Shown here piece after piece: positions 33,470 to 42,584 of a DNA stretch of 64,000 bases. Below the pieces are notes generated by a model. That model ran no database searches, was not told the origin of the DNA, and saw nothing but the letters and a program-made list of their open reading frames with translations. The position numbers were made by a program, and so were the translations under genes. How positions within the stretch are numbered: position 1 is the stretch's first letter; the number at the start of each line of letters is the position of its first letter. Location: IMG/VR virus record IMGVR_UViG_3300034175_000063, positions 1 through 64,000 of that record; one strand, 5' to 3'. The DNA comes from a virus.

Positions 33470-36079
33470 ATGCAATCAACCCGTCAAAATACCTGGCGCC
33501 GGCCAGCAACTGTCTCGGCCCGCGTGTATGACAAGGGTATGGGGGAAGCGGTGGCCAACCGCACGGTGAATCGCAAGATCGACCGCCCAACATCCCGTAC
33601 CCAGGTCATCGAAGTCCCGCGGCGCGACGACATCTCGCTCGATGATGAAGTCGCGGCATACTGTAAATCCCACAACCTGAAGATCGCTCCTGGTGCCGAT
33701 GGCTACCATGTCGACAAGGGCGACCAAGAAACCGTTGTCATTACCCTCAACGTCATCGCCGACGTCGAGATCGAGAAGTGGGCCGACGTGGCTCATCGCG
33801 TTGCTTACGGCAATGCCATGCTCGATCCTCGCACCAACTGGGACCGCCGTGCTCCCGATTCCAGCGTCCTGCTGGCTCCCGTAGGCCCATCGGCCTTCAG
33901 TACCGAATTCGACGCAATGCACCACCACTTGCGTCAGGCATCCCTGCTGATGTCCGGCCGCCACCTGCAACATGGTGACGCCAACCAGATCAACCGCAAC
34001 ATGGAGGTGTTCACGAACTGCAGCACCTCGGCCATGTCGTTCCTGGAGTTTTATCTGCTGCTCAACGGCTCCGGCGTTGGCCGCTGCTATGACGACGCCA
34101 TGATGCAAGTCGACTGGCGCCTGATGCCCACCGTGATCTGCACTATCGACGGCCAGCACAAGGACGTTCAAACCGGCGAGATCACTGCCATGAGTAACCG
34201 GGATGCCCGCCATCTCTACGCTCACAAGACCATCCATGAATTCAAGGTTCCGGACAGTCGTGAAGGCTGGGCACAGGGCGCCGAGGTCGTTGAAACGATG
34301 ACCTTCGCCGGCTGCTTCCGCAACGACGTCCTGATCCTGGACTTCAGTGGTGTTCGCCCACGCAATTCCCCGATCGCCGGCATGCAAGATCGTCCGGCCT
34401 CCGGCCCCGGCCCCCTCATGATTGCTATCTCCAAGGTAGCAGCCCTGCGTGACGCCGGCATGGACCCGTGGCGTGCCACGATGTACGCTGACCACTATTA
34501 CGCTGAGTGCGTGCTGGTGGGTGGTGCTCGTCGTGCGGCCCGCATGGCCACCAAGTTCTGGACCGACAAGTCGATCTTCGGCTTCATTGAACTGAAACGT
34601 GGAGGCTTCCTGTGGAGCTCGAACAATTCGGTCATGGTCGACATGGAATTCTGGGATGCGGTCAAGCACGTTGCTGCCCTGATGAAGGTCAACGGCTACG
34701 AGTTGATCGACAAGGGCGGGTTCCACAAACTGATCGGAAAGGACTGCTTCAATGAAACTCAAGTCCATGCCTGGAAAGTATTTCAGGCGGCCTGCGAGGC
34801 TTCATATCACGACGGCACTGGTGAGCCTGGCTTTATCACAGTGGAGCGTCTCACCTGGAACGGTGAAGGCAGCGAAAACCTGCTCGACGGTGAGTTCGCC
34901 GAATCGAAAAAGTACAAGCTGACACCTGAAGCAAAGCAGCTGGCCCGCGTGCTGGCCCAGGTCTGGTCGCGCATGAAGTACAAGGTCATCACCAATCCAT
35001 GCGGTGAGATCGTACTGAACCTGCTGGGCGCCTACTGCGTCATCGCTGATGTGGTGCCATTCCATGCTGGTACGGCTTACGCCAAGCCAGCAAAGGATGC
35101 AGGCGCCCGTGAGTGGATCGCCTACTGGAACAAGGTGGACGCCGACGCAGAAGATGCGTTCAAGGTGGCTGCGCGTGCCCTCATCCGGACCAACCTGATG
35201 GACAGCATGTACGGCAAGGAAGTAGCACGCACCAATCGCATTGGTGTGGGCATGACCGGCCTCCATGAGTATGCGTGGTCCCGTTTCAGCTTCGGCTGGA
35301 AGGATCTGGTCAACGAAAACGTCTCGAAAGAATTCTGGCTGATGCTGTCACGCTTCAAGCGTGCAGTCCAGCGTGAATCAGCCGAGTACGCCAAGATGAT
35401 CGGCGTTGTGTGCCCGCACACTGACACGACCATGAAGCCGGCCGGCACGACATCCAAGCTGTTCGGCCTGACCGAAGGCGCCCACCTGCCATCCATGGGT
35501 GAGTATCTTCGCTGGGTTCAGTTCCGCAACGATGACCCGCTGATCGAAACCTACAAAGCCATGGGCTACCCGATCCGCAAGCTGCAGTCGTATAACGGCA
35601 CCACCATCGTGGGCTTCCCTACCATCCCAACGATCTCCACGTTGGGTATGGGCGACAAGCTGGTATTCGCCGGCGACGCCACTCCCGAAGAGCAGTACCA
35701 GTACCTTCGTCTGCTCGAGAAGTATTGGATCGTCGGCGTGGAAGAAGACGGCGTGACCCCGCTCCGTGACACGGGCAACCAGGTCAGCTACACCCTGAAG
35801 TACAAGCCACAGGACACCGGGTTCCCCGAGTTCATGCGGACCTTGATGGAAGGACAGTCGACCATCCGCTGCTGCAGCGTCATGCCGCAGTCGGACACGT
35901 CGGCCTACGAGTATCTCCCGGAAGAGCCAGTGACCAAAGCTCGCTTCGAGGCCATTGTTGCGGCCATCAAAGCGGACGAGGAAGCCAGCGACGTCCAGGA
36001 AGAAGTTGGCATGGAACACGTCGACTGCGCGTCCGGAGCATGCCCGATTAACTTCGGTGCCAACGTCAAGGACTCGTAA
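33470..36079 (+). CDS. Ribonucleotide reductase, probably class II
   Basis: An 869-residue reductase that turns ribonucleotides into deoxynucleotides. The finger-loop motif N509-P-C511-G-E513 holds the thiyl Cys and its Asn and Glu partners. FTNCSTSA (C184) supplies one redox Cys, and the C-terminal CASGAC pair would recycle the active site. No small-subunit (NrdB) gene lies in the window, and a LLNGSGVGRCYD segment resembles monomeric B12-dependent enzymes, so class II (adenosylcobalamin) is favoured over class I. A partner outside the window cannot be ruled out. AGGAAAG precedes the ATG at 33470. Confidence 0.88.
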   Translation: MQSTRQNTWRRPATVSARVYDKGMGEAVANRTVNRKIDRPTSRTQVIEVPRRDDISLDDEVAAYCKSHNLKIAPGADGYHVDKGDQETVVITLNVIADVEIEKWADVAHRVAYGNAMLDPRTNWDRRAPDSSVLLAPVGPSAFSTEFDAMHHHLRQASLLMSGRHLQHGDANQINRNMEVFTNCSTSAMSFLEFYLLLNGSGVGRCYDDAMMQVDWRLMPTVICTIDGQHKDVQTGEITAMSNRDARHLYAHKTIHEFKVPDSREGWAQGAEVVETMTFAGCFRNDVLILDFSGVRPRNSPIAGMQDRPASGPGPLMIAISKVAALRDAGMDPWRATMYADHYYAECVLVGGARRAARMATKFWTDKSIFGFIELKRGGFLWSSNNSVMVDMEFWDAVKHVAALMKVNGYELIDKGGFHKLIGKDCFNETQVHAWKVFQAACEASYHDGTGEPGFITVERLTWNGEGSENLLDGEFAESKKYKLTPEAKQLARVLAQVWSRMKYKVITNPCGEIVLNLLGAYCVIADVVPFHAGTAYAKPAKDAGAREWIAYWNKVDADAEDAFKVAARALIRTNLMDSMYGKEVARTNRIGVGMTGLHEYAWSRFSFGWKDLVNENVSKEFWLMLSRFKRAVQRESAEYAKMIGVVCPHTDTTMKPAGTTSKLFGLTEGAHLPSMGEYLRWVQFRNDDPLIETYKAMGYPIRKLQSYNGTTIVGFPTIPTISTLGMGDKLVFAGDATPEEQYQYLRLLEKYWIVGVEEDGVTPLRDTGNQVSYTLKYKPQDTGFPEFMRTLMEGQSTIRCCSVMPQSDTSAYEYLPEEPVTKARFEAIVAAIKADEEASDVQEEVGMEHVDCASGACPINFGANVKDS

Positions 36080-36082
36080 ACC

Positions 36083-36622
36083 ATGATCGAAACCTGGCGT
36101 CCCGTGCCCGACTATGAGGGTCTGTATGAGGTGTCCAACCTCGGTCAGATCCGCTCCGTCGGCCGTGATGTCAGCAACAACCGGGGAGGGCTGCGTTACA
36201 TGCCCGACCTGGTGCTGACATCACAGATCAACGCGAAGCGTGGCGGCTATCACAGCGTCACGCTGAGCAAGGACGGGAGCAAGAAAACCGTCTATCTGCA
36301 CCTTATGGTGCTGAGTGTCTTCGTCGGCCCGCGGCCCTCTCCAGAAATGGAGGGATGCCACGGTGACGGCGACCCTGCAAACAACCAGTTGGATAACCTG
36401 CGCTGGGACACACCAGTGAACAACGCAGCCGACCGGAAGCTGCATGGCACCCAGGTCAAGGGTGAAGACAGTAACAAGGCGGTGATCACCGCTGATCAGG
36501 TTCGTGAAATTCGACGGAGAGCAGAAGATGAGTCCTTCACCAGCATTGCAGCCGACCTCGGGATCTCCCGTCAACAAGTCGCCCGCATCGCCCGCGGAGA
36601 ACAGTGGCAGCACGTTGTATAA
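36083..36622 (+). CDS. NUMOD4-HNH homing endonuclease
   Basis: A 179-residue free-standing homing endonuclease. The NUMOD4 motif is EVSNLGQIRSVGR (residues about 14-26). The HNH core follows (EGCHGDGDPANNQLDNLRW, residues about 92-110). The C-terminal quarter (SFTSIAADLGISRQQVARIARG) is a helix-turn-helix for target binding. It starts 3 bases after the RNR gene. Such enzymes spread by cutting intron- or gene-free alleles, and RNR genes are frequent targets; here RNR itself is uninterrupted. Confidence 0.9.
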   Translation: MIETWRPVPDYEGLYEVSNLGQIRSVGRDVSNNRGGLRYMPDLVLTSQINAKRGGYHSVTLSKDGSKKTVYLHLMVLSVFVGPRPSPEMEGCHGDGDPANNQLDNLRWDTPVNNAADRKLHGTQVKGEDSNKAVITADQVREIRRRAEDESFTSIAADLGISRQQVARIARGEQWQHVV

Positions 36623-36642
36623 ACTGTGGCCTGATTTGAAAA

Positions 36643-36664
36643 TTCCACCTATCAATCTGTGGAA
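36643..36664 (+). other. Intergenic hairpin and possible -10 box
   Basis: TTCCAC (36643-36648) and GTGGAA (36659-36664) form a 6-bp stem with a 10-base loop. GATAAT (36673-36678) downstream resembles a -10 box, but no -35 is convincing. CTTTTT at 36684-36689 follows at some distance. It could be a regulatory hairpin for the next gene. Confidence 0.35.
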
Positions 36665-36706
36665 CGCTCCCCGATAATGACAACCTTTTTCCTCACTGGA
36701 TCCTGA

Positions 36707-37183
36707 ATGAATTCCAAAGTCTGCACCTGCAAGAATTGCTTCAACAACGCCATGATCGACCGCGATGTGTGCTTCAATTGCGATCGTGCAGTGACCGGTT
36801 TTACCGGCACGCTGCCCGAGAACAAGACCACCCTGCCTTACCACATCCCTTCGACGATTGCCCGTCCAAGCATCGACAATCCCGAGCGCCACCGTGCATC
36901 CGATCGTTCGCTGGCAGCACGCTATCCCCAGTATTACAAGCCGGTCGGCGACCTCAAGGAAGTCGACGTCTACGCCGTCTGCCAGCTGTTCCCGGTCGAC
37001 GATCCTTCGGGCTGCATCAACCACGCCCGCAAGAAGCTGCTGATCCCCGGTGTCCGCACCGGTGGCAAAAGCATGCGCAAAGATGTTCAGGAAGCGATTG
37101 ATTCTCTCAACCGCTGGATGCAGCTCAACCCTGAGCCGGCCGAGAAGATGAAAGCCATCGACTTGACCCTGCAGCCAAAATAA
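36707..37183 (+). CDS. Zinc-ribbon protein with phage DUF3310-like C-terminus
   Basis: A 158-residue protein. The N-terminus has CTCKNC and CFNC pairs (residues 5-26), a probable zinc ribbon. Residues about 75-145 have a YYKPVGDLKEVDVYAVCQLF start and a DVQEAIDSLNRWMQLN end, similar to the small DUF3310-type domain common in phages. The function is unknown; the zinc ribbon suggests nucleic acid or polymerase binding. A hairpin pair follows at 37192. Confidence 0.7.
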   Translation: MNSKVCTCKNCFNNAMIDRDVCFNCDRAVTGFTGTLPENKTTLPYHIPSTIARPSIDNPERHRASDRSLAARYPQYYKPVGDLKEVDVYAVCQLFPVDDPSGCINHARKKLLIPGVRTGGKSMRKDVQEAIDSLNRWMQLNPEPAEKMKAIDLTLQPK

Positions 37184-37191
37184 AAAAGGAG

Positions 37192-37244
37192 GCGTCGTCC
37201 CGACGCTCTTCCGACAATAACCGGGCCGGTGGCAACACCGCCCC
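37192..37244 (+). promoter_or_regulatory. Tandem hairpins upstream of the nuclease gene
   Basis: The first hairpin has a 6-bp stem GCGTCG/CGACGC and a three-base loop TCC (GGA on the minus strand). After CTTCCGACAAT comes a second hairpin: GGG-c-CGGTG, GCAA loop, CACCG-c-CCC (37223-37244). A very similar pair occurs at 40464-40513. Three-base-loop hairpins with a purine-centred loop on the template strand are the known promoter form of N4 vRNAP, so this may be a promoter; a processing or termination role is the simpler alternative. Confidence 0.45.
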
Positions 37245-37267
37245 TCCCAAATTCTACAAGGTGAATC

Positions 37268-38272
37268 ATGACGCAAGCGCGCTATATCAATACCTCATCC
37301 GTACCCCTGTCGATGGCGGTCTTTCTGGCCACCGACAACTACGACCACGACGAGAAGACCATCTCGGCCACTTCCCTGATCAAGCCCCTGCGTCAGCTCA
37401 TCCTGGGCGGCCGCGTGCCGCAAGAACTCAGCCTGCCTGACCTGGTGGGCATGGTTGCCTCCCGCGTCGGCTCGGCCATCCACGATGGTATCGAACGCAG
37501 CTGGCTGCACAACCACAAGCGCGCCATGGCAGCGTTGGGCTACCCTCAACGCGTCATCGACCTGGTGGTGATCAACCCCACCAAGGAACAGCTGGCCGCC
37601 AACCCGGACCTGATCCCGGTGTACCTGGAACAGCGTGCACAGAAGCAGGTCGGCAACTACCTCGTGTCCGGCAAGTTCGACTTCGTTGGCCAAGGCCGGC
37701 TGGAGGACTTCAAGACCACCGGCACCTACTCGGCCATGTCCGGATCGAACGACGCCAAGTACATCCTGCAGGGCAGCATCTACCGCTGGCTCAACCCCGA
37801 CATCATCACCGATGACGAGATGAGCATCCAGTTCATCTTCACCGACTGGTCGGCGATGCAGGCCCGGCAGAATCCGAATTATCCGCAGAGCCGAATCCAA
37901 GAGCGCAAGCTCAAGCTGCTCAGCATCGAAGAGACGGATCGCTTCGTTCGCCAGAAGCTGTCGGACTTTGATGACCTGGTGGACCAGGACGAAGCGCAGC
38001 TGCCGCTGTGCACGGACGAAGAGCTGTGGCGCACCGAGCCAGTCTTCAAGTGGTACAAAAATCACACCCTGGAAACGGTGGCCTCGGCCGCCAAGTCGAC
38101 CAAGAATTTCGACACCGAGCTCGAAGCTCGCACCCACATGCTGACCATCGGCAAAGGGGCGGGCGTCGTCGTCACCAAACCTGGCCAGGTCAACGCCTGC
38201 AAGTATTGCCCAGGGTTCGCCGTCTGCTCGCAGAAGGATGCACTCATTGCAGCCGGCGACCTGGTACTCTAA
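37268..38272 (+). CDS. RecB/Cas4-like PD-(D/E)XK nuclease
   Basis: A 334-residue nuclease of the RecB family. The region GSAIHDGIE gives the upstream His, GKFDFV the first acidic residue, and RLEDFKTTG (about 138-146) the D/E-x-K core. Near the C-terminus, ACKYCPGFAVC supplies three Cys that, with another residue, could hold an Fe-S cluster as in Cas4/AddB types. N4-like phages keep such an exonuclease next to the primase gene, as here. It would process DNA ends in replication or recombination, or degrade host DNA. AAGGTGA precedes the ATG. Confidence 0.87.
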   Translation: MTQARYINTSSVPLSMAVFLATDNYDHDEKTISATSLIKPLRQLILGGRVPQELSLPDLVGMVASRVGSAIHDGIERSWLHNHKRAMAALGYPQRVIDLVVINPTKEQLAANPDLIPVYLEQRAQKQVGNYLVSGKFDFVGQGRLEDFKTTGTYSAMSGSNDAKYILQGSIYRWLNPDIITDDEMSIQFIFTDWSAMQARQNPNYPQSRIQERKLKLLSIEETDRFVRQKLSDFDDLVDQDEAQLPLCTDEELWRTEPVFKWYKNHTLETVASAAKSTKNFDTELEARTHMLTIGKGAGVVVTKPGQVNACKYCPGFAVCSQKDALIAAGDLVL

Positions 38273-38284
38273 AAGGAATCCCGC

Positions 38285-40450
38285 ATGAAAACCACTGATG
38301 AAATGGCCTTCCATCCGATCTCGGAAAAGCTGGTCGACATCCTGTGCAACAAGACGCAGAACCAGAACCCATTGTTCTTCCGGGTGCTGGTCGGCTACTA
38401 CTTCAGCATGATCGCATCGTCGATGCGCACCACGATCGTTACCCACGACCGCGGCGACATCCCGGTCAACATGTACGCCCTGAACCTGGGCACATCCGGA
38501 TCCGGCAAAGGCTTCTCGACGAACATCATCGAAAACGAAGTCATCAACCGCTTCCGGAATCGCTTTCTTGAAGAAACGTTCCCACTGCTGGCCGAGCAGA
38601 ACCTGCCCAAGCTGGCAGTGAAGCGCGCGGCCCGCAAGAGCGTCGATCCGGAAGAGGAACTCGTTCGCGTGCAGAAGGAATTCGATGAGCTGGGCACTCT
38701 GGTGTTCAGCTTCGACTCCGGCACGCCGGCCGCCATCAAGCAGATGCGGCACAAGCTGCTGATGGCTGATGCCGGCAGCGTCAACCTGCAGATCGACGAG
38801 ATCGGTTCTAACCTGTTGGCCAGCGTCGACGTGCTCAACACCTACCTTGAACTGTACGACGTCGGCCGCATCAAGACGAAGCTGATCAAGAACACGGCGG
38901 AGAACAAGCGCAACGAAGAGATCCCCGGCCAGACGCCCACCAACATGATGTTGTTCGGCACGCCGGCCAAGCTGCTCAACGGCGGCAAGGTCGAGGAAGA
39001 GCTGTACTCGATGCTGGAAACCGGCTACGCACGTCGCTGCTTCTTCGGCTACAGCAAAGCCAGTGACCAACCGAAGAAGCTGACGCCGAAGGAAATCTAC
39101 GACCAGCTGACCGACAAGTCGTCGAACACCTGGATGGAAGACCTGGCCGACCGGCTCGATCAGCTGGCCGACATCATCAACGTCAACAAGCGCCTGGTCA
39201 TGACGCTCGATACATCATTGCTGGTGATCGAGTACAAGACGAAGTGCGAAGAGATGGCCAACCTGCTGCCTGAGCACGAAGAGATCAAGAAAGCCGAGAT
39301 CTCCCACCGCTATTTCAAGGCATTGAAGCTGGCCGGCGCCTACGCCTTCATCGACGATTCGCCGATCCTCACCGACGACCATTTCTACAATGCCGTCAAG
39401 CTGGCCGAGGAATCCGGAGAGGCGTTCGACAAGCTGCTCACCCGTGACCGCAACTACGTCAAGCTGGCCAAGTATCTGGGCTCCGTGCAACGCGAAGTCA
39501 CCCAGGCCGACCTGGTGGAAGACCTGCCGTTTTACCGCGGCGCGTCGGGCCAGAAGACCGAGATGCTGACCCTGGCCACAGCCTGGGGCTACAAGAACAG
39601 CATCATCATCAAGAAGTCGTTCAGCGATGGCATCGAATTCCTGCGGGGCGAAACCCTGAAGGAAAGCCATATCGACAGCATGATCGTGGCCTACAGCTCG
39701 GACATCACCGAGAACTACAGCAACGAGCGTGCCCCGTTCGACAAGCTGTTCAAGCTGACCCAGGCGCCGGGCATGCACTGGACGTCGCACCATCTAGTGG
39801 GCGGCTACCGCAACGAAGAGAATGCGATCCCTGGCTTCAATATGATCGTCATCGACGTTGATGGTACAGCCAACCTGAGCACCGTCAAGATGCTCATGGC
39901 TCAGCACAAGTTCATGATCTACACGACCAAGCGGCACACGGCAATTGAAAACCGTTTCCGCCTGATCATGCCGATCAATTACGAGCTGAAGATGGACGCC
40001 AAGGACTTCAAGGAGTTCATGGCCAACATCTTTGAATGGCTGCCGTTTGAAGTCGACGCGGCGACCAATCAGCGTGCTCGCAAGTGGATGAGCTGTGCCC
40101 AGGCGCTCGACGGTACTGATGGCCATTACGAATACAACGAAGGGGAGATTCTCGACGCCCTGCCGTTCATTCCGAAAACCAGCAAGAACGAAGAGCGTAA
40201 GCAGCTGCTGCAGGACCAGCAGGGCATGGACAACCTGGAACGCTGGGTCATGAACAACATCGGCGACGGCAATCGTAATAACATGCTGCTCCGTTATGCG
40301 ATGATCCTGGTGGATGCCGGCTTCCAAATGGAGCCGATTCGCCAGAAGGTGATGCACCTGAACGAACGCATCGCCGACAAGCTCGACGAAGCCGAGATCA
40401 TGAGCACCATCATGGTGTCCATCGCCAAGGCCATCGCCAAGATGCCATAG
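38285..40450 (+). CDS. Primase/ATPase, N4 gp43-like
   Basis: A 721-residue protein with two parts. The N-terminal half has a Walker A motif GTSGSGKGFS (residues about 75-84) and a Walker B-like LQIDEIG (about 163-169), resembling DUF3987-type ATPases. The C-terminal half has IVIDVDGTANLS and a later RFRLIMPI strand, the D-x-D and basic-strand pattern of archaeo-eukaryotic-type primases. So it probably primes DNA synthesis and may unwind DNA. N4 has a primase of similar size in the same place, between the exonuclease and SSB genes. AAAGGAA is upstream. Confidence 0.82.
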   Translation: MKTTDEMAFHPISEKLVDILCNKTQNQNPLFFRVLVGYYFSMIASSMRTTIVTHDRGDIPVNMYALNLGTSGSGKGFSTNIIENEVINRFRNRFLEETFPLLAEQNLPKLAVKRAARKSVDPEEELVRVQKEFDELGTLVFSFDSGTPAAIKQMRHKLLMADAGSVNLQIDEIGSNLLASVDVLNTYLELYDVGRIKTKLIKNTAENKRNEEIPGQTPTNMMLFGTPAKLLNGGKVEEELYSMLETGYARRCFFGYSKASDQPKKLTPKEIYDQLTDKSSNTWMEDLADRLDQLADIINVNKRLVMTLDTSLLVIEYKTKCEEMANLLPEHEEIKKAEISHRYFKALKLAGAYAFIDDSPILTDDHFYNAVKLAEESGEAFDKLLTRDRNYVKLAKYLGSVQREVTQADLVEDLPFYRGASGQKTEMLTLATAWGYKNSIIIKKSFSDGIEFLRGETLKESHIDSMIVAYSSDITENYSNERAPFDKLFKLTQAPGMHWTSHHLVGGYRNEENAIPGFNMIVIDVDGTANLSTVKMLMAQHKFMIYTTKRHTAIENRFRLIMPINYELKMDAKDFKEFMANIFEWLPFEVDAATNQRARKWMSCAQALDGTDGHYEYNEGEILDALPFIPKTSKNEERKQLLQDQQGMDNLERWVMNNIGDGNRNNMLLRYAMILVDAGFQMEPIRQKVMHLNERIADKLDEAEIMSTIMVSIAKAIAKMP

Positions 40451-40463
40451 TCATAAAGCGCAG

Positions 40464-40478
40464 GCGCCCTCCGGGCGC
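40464..40478 (+). promoter_or_regulatory. Three-base-loop hairpin, second copy
   Basis: GCGCCC (40464-40469), loop TCC, GGGCGC (40473-40478), followed by TTCTTCGACAAT. It has the same stem length, loop and downstream motif as the hairpin at 37192-37206, and it too is followed by a second hairpin. On the minus strand the loop reads GGA. Confidence 0.45.
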
Positions 40479-40492
40479 TTCTTCGACAATCT

Positions 40493-40519
40493 AGCAGGGC
40501 CGTTCGGTCCTGCTTTTTT
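40493..40519 (+). terminator. Rho-independent terminator after the primase gene
   Basis: GCAGGGCC (40494-40501) pairs with GGTCCTGC (40506-40513) around GTTC with one G-T wobble, followed by six T. It ends or attenuates the primase transcript before the RecA-like gene. Confidence 0.85.
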
Positions 40520-40535
40520 CACCTTTGGAGATCCA

Positions 40536-41273
40536 ATGTCCCAACAACAAATCAATGACAACCTCGTGCTCATCGGCGGCAAATCCGCCACGGGCAAGTC
40601 GGCATCATTGCGTCTGCTCGAGAACCCAGAAGGCGTCGCCTACTGCAACTGCGAGAGCGGCAAAAAGCTGCCCTTCAAGTCCAAGTTCCGCGAGTTCGTC
40701 ATCACCGACCCGCTGCAGATCATCGAAGTCTTCGATTGGCTGGAGCAGCCGGAGCAAGCCCGCTATCACACGGTCGTCATCGACACGCTGACCTATCTGC
40801 TCGACATGTACGTCTCGATGTACGTCGCACCGCTGGCCGACGGGCGTGCCGCCTGGGGCCAGTTCGCTCAGTATTTCAAAAACCTGATGCAGCAGAAAGT
40901 CGCGGCCTGCTCGAAGAACGTGATCTTCCTGGCCCACACCCTGGAAACGATGAACGAAGGTGAAATGATCATGGAGACGAAAGTCCCTGTTCAAGGTTCA
41001 CTGAAGAACAACGGCATTGAGTCGTTCTTCTCCTGCGTTCTGTCGACCAAGAAGATGACCATCAAGGCATTGAAGGAGTTCGACAATCCTTTGCTGGTGA
41101 TCACCGAGGAAGAACAGGCTTTGGGGTACAAACATGTATTCCAGACCCGTTTGACCAAAGAAACGAAGGACGAGCGCCTTCGTGGCCCGATGGGCATGTG
41201 GTCGGTGAAGGAAACTTACATCGACAACAATATGCAGCTGGTGTTGAACCGCCTGCACGAATACTACGCTTGA
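40536..41273 (+). CDS. RecA/Sak4-like ATPase
   Basis: A 245-residue single-domain RecA-fold ATPase. Walker A is GGKSATGKSA (residues about 14-23) and Walker B is HTVVIDTLTYL (about 76-86). Size and layout match the Sak4/AAA_24 group of phage proteins that bind single-stranded DNA and assist annealing or recombination. The SSB-like gene follows, a pairing often seen with Sak4. GGAG is 10 bases upstream. It is probably the N4 gp44 counterpart by position, which is inference. Confidence 0.84.
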   Translation: MSQQQINDNLVLIGGKSATGKSASLRLLENPEGVAYCNCESGKKLPFKSKFREFVITDPLQIIEVFDWLEQPEQARYHTVVIDTLTYLLDMYVSMYVAPLADGRAAWGQFAQYFKNLMQQKVAACSKNVIFLAHTLETMNEGEMIMETKVPVQGSLKNNGIESFFSCVLSTKKMTIKALKEFDNPLLVITEEEQALGYKHVFQTRLTKETKDERLRGPMGMWSVKETYIDNNMQLVLNRLHEYYA

Positions 41274-41390
41274 ACCGCGTAGAGTTCTGTAATACACTGT
41301 TCAATTCCACCGAACACCGTTGAGTTGAGCAGAGCTTCACCAGTCTGCAACACCCACCCATTCCCAATTTATTTCTACAAGGAAACACAA

Positions 41391-42161
41391 ATGAACATGC
41401 TCGCAAATCTGAAACTCGCTGACGGCGTTGACGGTGAAGAAAAAGACGTCCTCGGCGGTGGCCGCGGTCCCCTGGAGTCGGACGCATACCCTGCGACGAT
41501 CACCATGGCCTACATGAGCGAATCCGAAGGCGGCGCCACGGCCCTGAACATCACGGCCATGACCGAAGACGGCAAGGAAATTCGCGGCGCCATCTACGTG
41601 ACCTCGGGCCGTGCCAAAGGCCAGAAGACCACGTACGAAAAGGACGGCAAGACCTATCCGCTGCCTGGCTTCCTGCTGGTCAACAGCCTGTGCCAGCTGG
41701 CCACCGGCAAGGAAATCTCGCAGCTGGAAACCGAAGAAAAGGTCATCAAGCTGTACAACTTCGACGCCAAGGCTGAAGTCCCAACCAAGGTGCCTGTCGT
41801 TGTCGAGCTGCTGCAGAAGCAGATCGTCATCGGCCTGCTCAAGCAGACCGTGGACAAGTCGGCCAAGAACGACGCCGGCGTCTACGTGGCCACGGGCGAA
41901 ACCCGCGAAGAGAACGAGATCGACAAGTTCTTCTGCGCGCGTGACGGCTTTGAAAACCTGACGCTGACCGAAGTGAAGACCAAGGCAGCTGGTGGCGAAA
42001 TCGAAAAGCCATTCCACGCCGACTGGGTTGAAAAGAACAAAGGCCAGACCCGCAACAAAGCCAAGGGCGCTGCAGGTGGCGGCACGGCCGGTGCTCCAGG
42101 CAAAGCAGGCGCCGCGGCAGCAGGTGGCACTGCCAAGCCGAAGAGCTCGCTGTTCGGTTAA
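41391..42161 (+). CDS. Single-stranded DNA-binding protein, N4 SSB-like
   Basis: A 256-residue protein at the position of N4 gp45 (SSB). The ATG at 41391 with ACAAGGAAA upstream is chosen. Residues about 1-190 are alpha/beta and would bind single-stranded DNA. About 200-256 are a flexible Ala/Gly/Lys-rich tail ending in KPKSSLFG. N4 SSB acts in replication and recombination and also activates host RNA polymerase at late promoters through its C-terminus. The KPxxSLFG ending recurs in the protein encoded at 43782. Confidence 0.8.
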   Translation: MNMLANLKLADGVDGEEKDVLGGGRGPLESDAYPATITMAYMSESEGGATALNITAMTEDGKEIRGAIYVTSGRAKGQKTTYEKDGKTYPLPGFLLVNSLCQLATGKEISQLETEEKVIKLYNFDAKAEVPTKVPVVVELLQKQIVIGLLKQTVDKSAKNDAGVYVATGETREENEIDKFFCARDGFENLTLTEVKTKAAGGEIEKPFHADWVEKNKGQTRNKAKGAAGGGTAGAPGKAGAAAAGGTAKPKSSLFG

Positions 42162-42207
42162 GCATCAAGAAGCACCCGGCCAGCAATGGCTGGCTGGTAG
42201 TTCAAGG

Positions 42208-42232
42208 TGCCCCAGAATACCGGGGCATTTTT
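42208..42232 (+). terminator. Rho-independent terminator after the SSB-like gene
   Basis: TGCCCC (42208-42213) pairs with GGGGCA (42222-42227) around an 8-base loop, followed by five T. A second hairpin (CCAGC-AATG-GCTGG, 42179-42192) lies just upstream. Confidence 0.85.
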
Positions 42233-42248
42233 CACCCCACGAGGAATC

Positions 42249-42584
42249 ATGGATAACGACCAGAAGACCGAACACGCCATTCAGCGTGCCGGCATGACAG
42301 CCCCCCGTATCACCCCCGATCAGGTCAATGATCTGATGGCTCGCGTCCACATCGACACCACGGTGTTGCCGGGCACGACCACCACGATCGGTTCCGCGAA
42401 CCTGGTCAGCAAGGATGGCAAGCGCACCTTCTGCCTGGCGATCGGCCACTCGGCCTGCGTCAGCCCGGAAAATTTCAGCGCCTCCATCGGTGCCGACATC
42501 GCCACCAGCAAAGCAACGCAGATGGCCAAGGACAAGCTGTGGGAACTCCTCGGCTTCGGCCTGTTCCAGGGGATGGACAAATGA
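42249..42584 (+). CDS. Phage Gp49/66-like protein
   Basis: A 111-residue protein. The ATG at 42249 after ACGAGGAA is used. It shows the pattern of the Gp49-type phage family as I recall it: a PRITPDQVNDLMARV helix, TTVLPGTTTTIGSANL strand, GHSACVSPENFSASIG, then a C-terminal helix ending in KDKLWELLGF. The role is unknown; the family is common near replication genes. It overlaps the next gene by ATGA. Confidence 0.78.
   Translation: MDNDQKTEHAIQRAGMTAPRITPDQVNDLMARVHIDTTVLPGTTTTIGSANLVSKDGKRTFCLAIGHSACVSPENFSASIGADIATSKATQMAKDKLWELLGFGLFQGMDK

Noticed and set aside
37295-39070. Minus-strand ORF of 591 codons
   Set aside because: Antisense to the nuclease and primase genes; composition is that of a reverse shadow.
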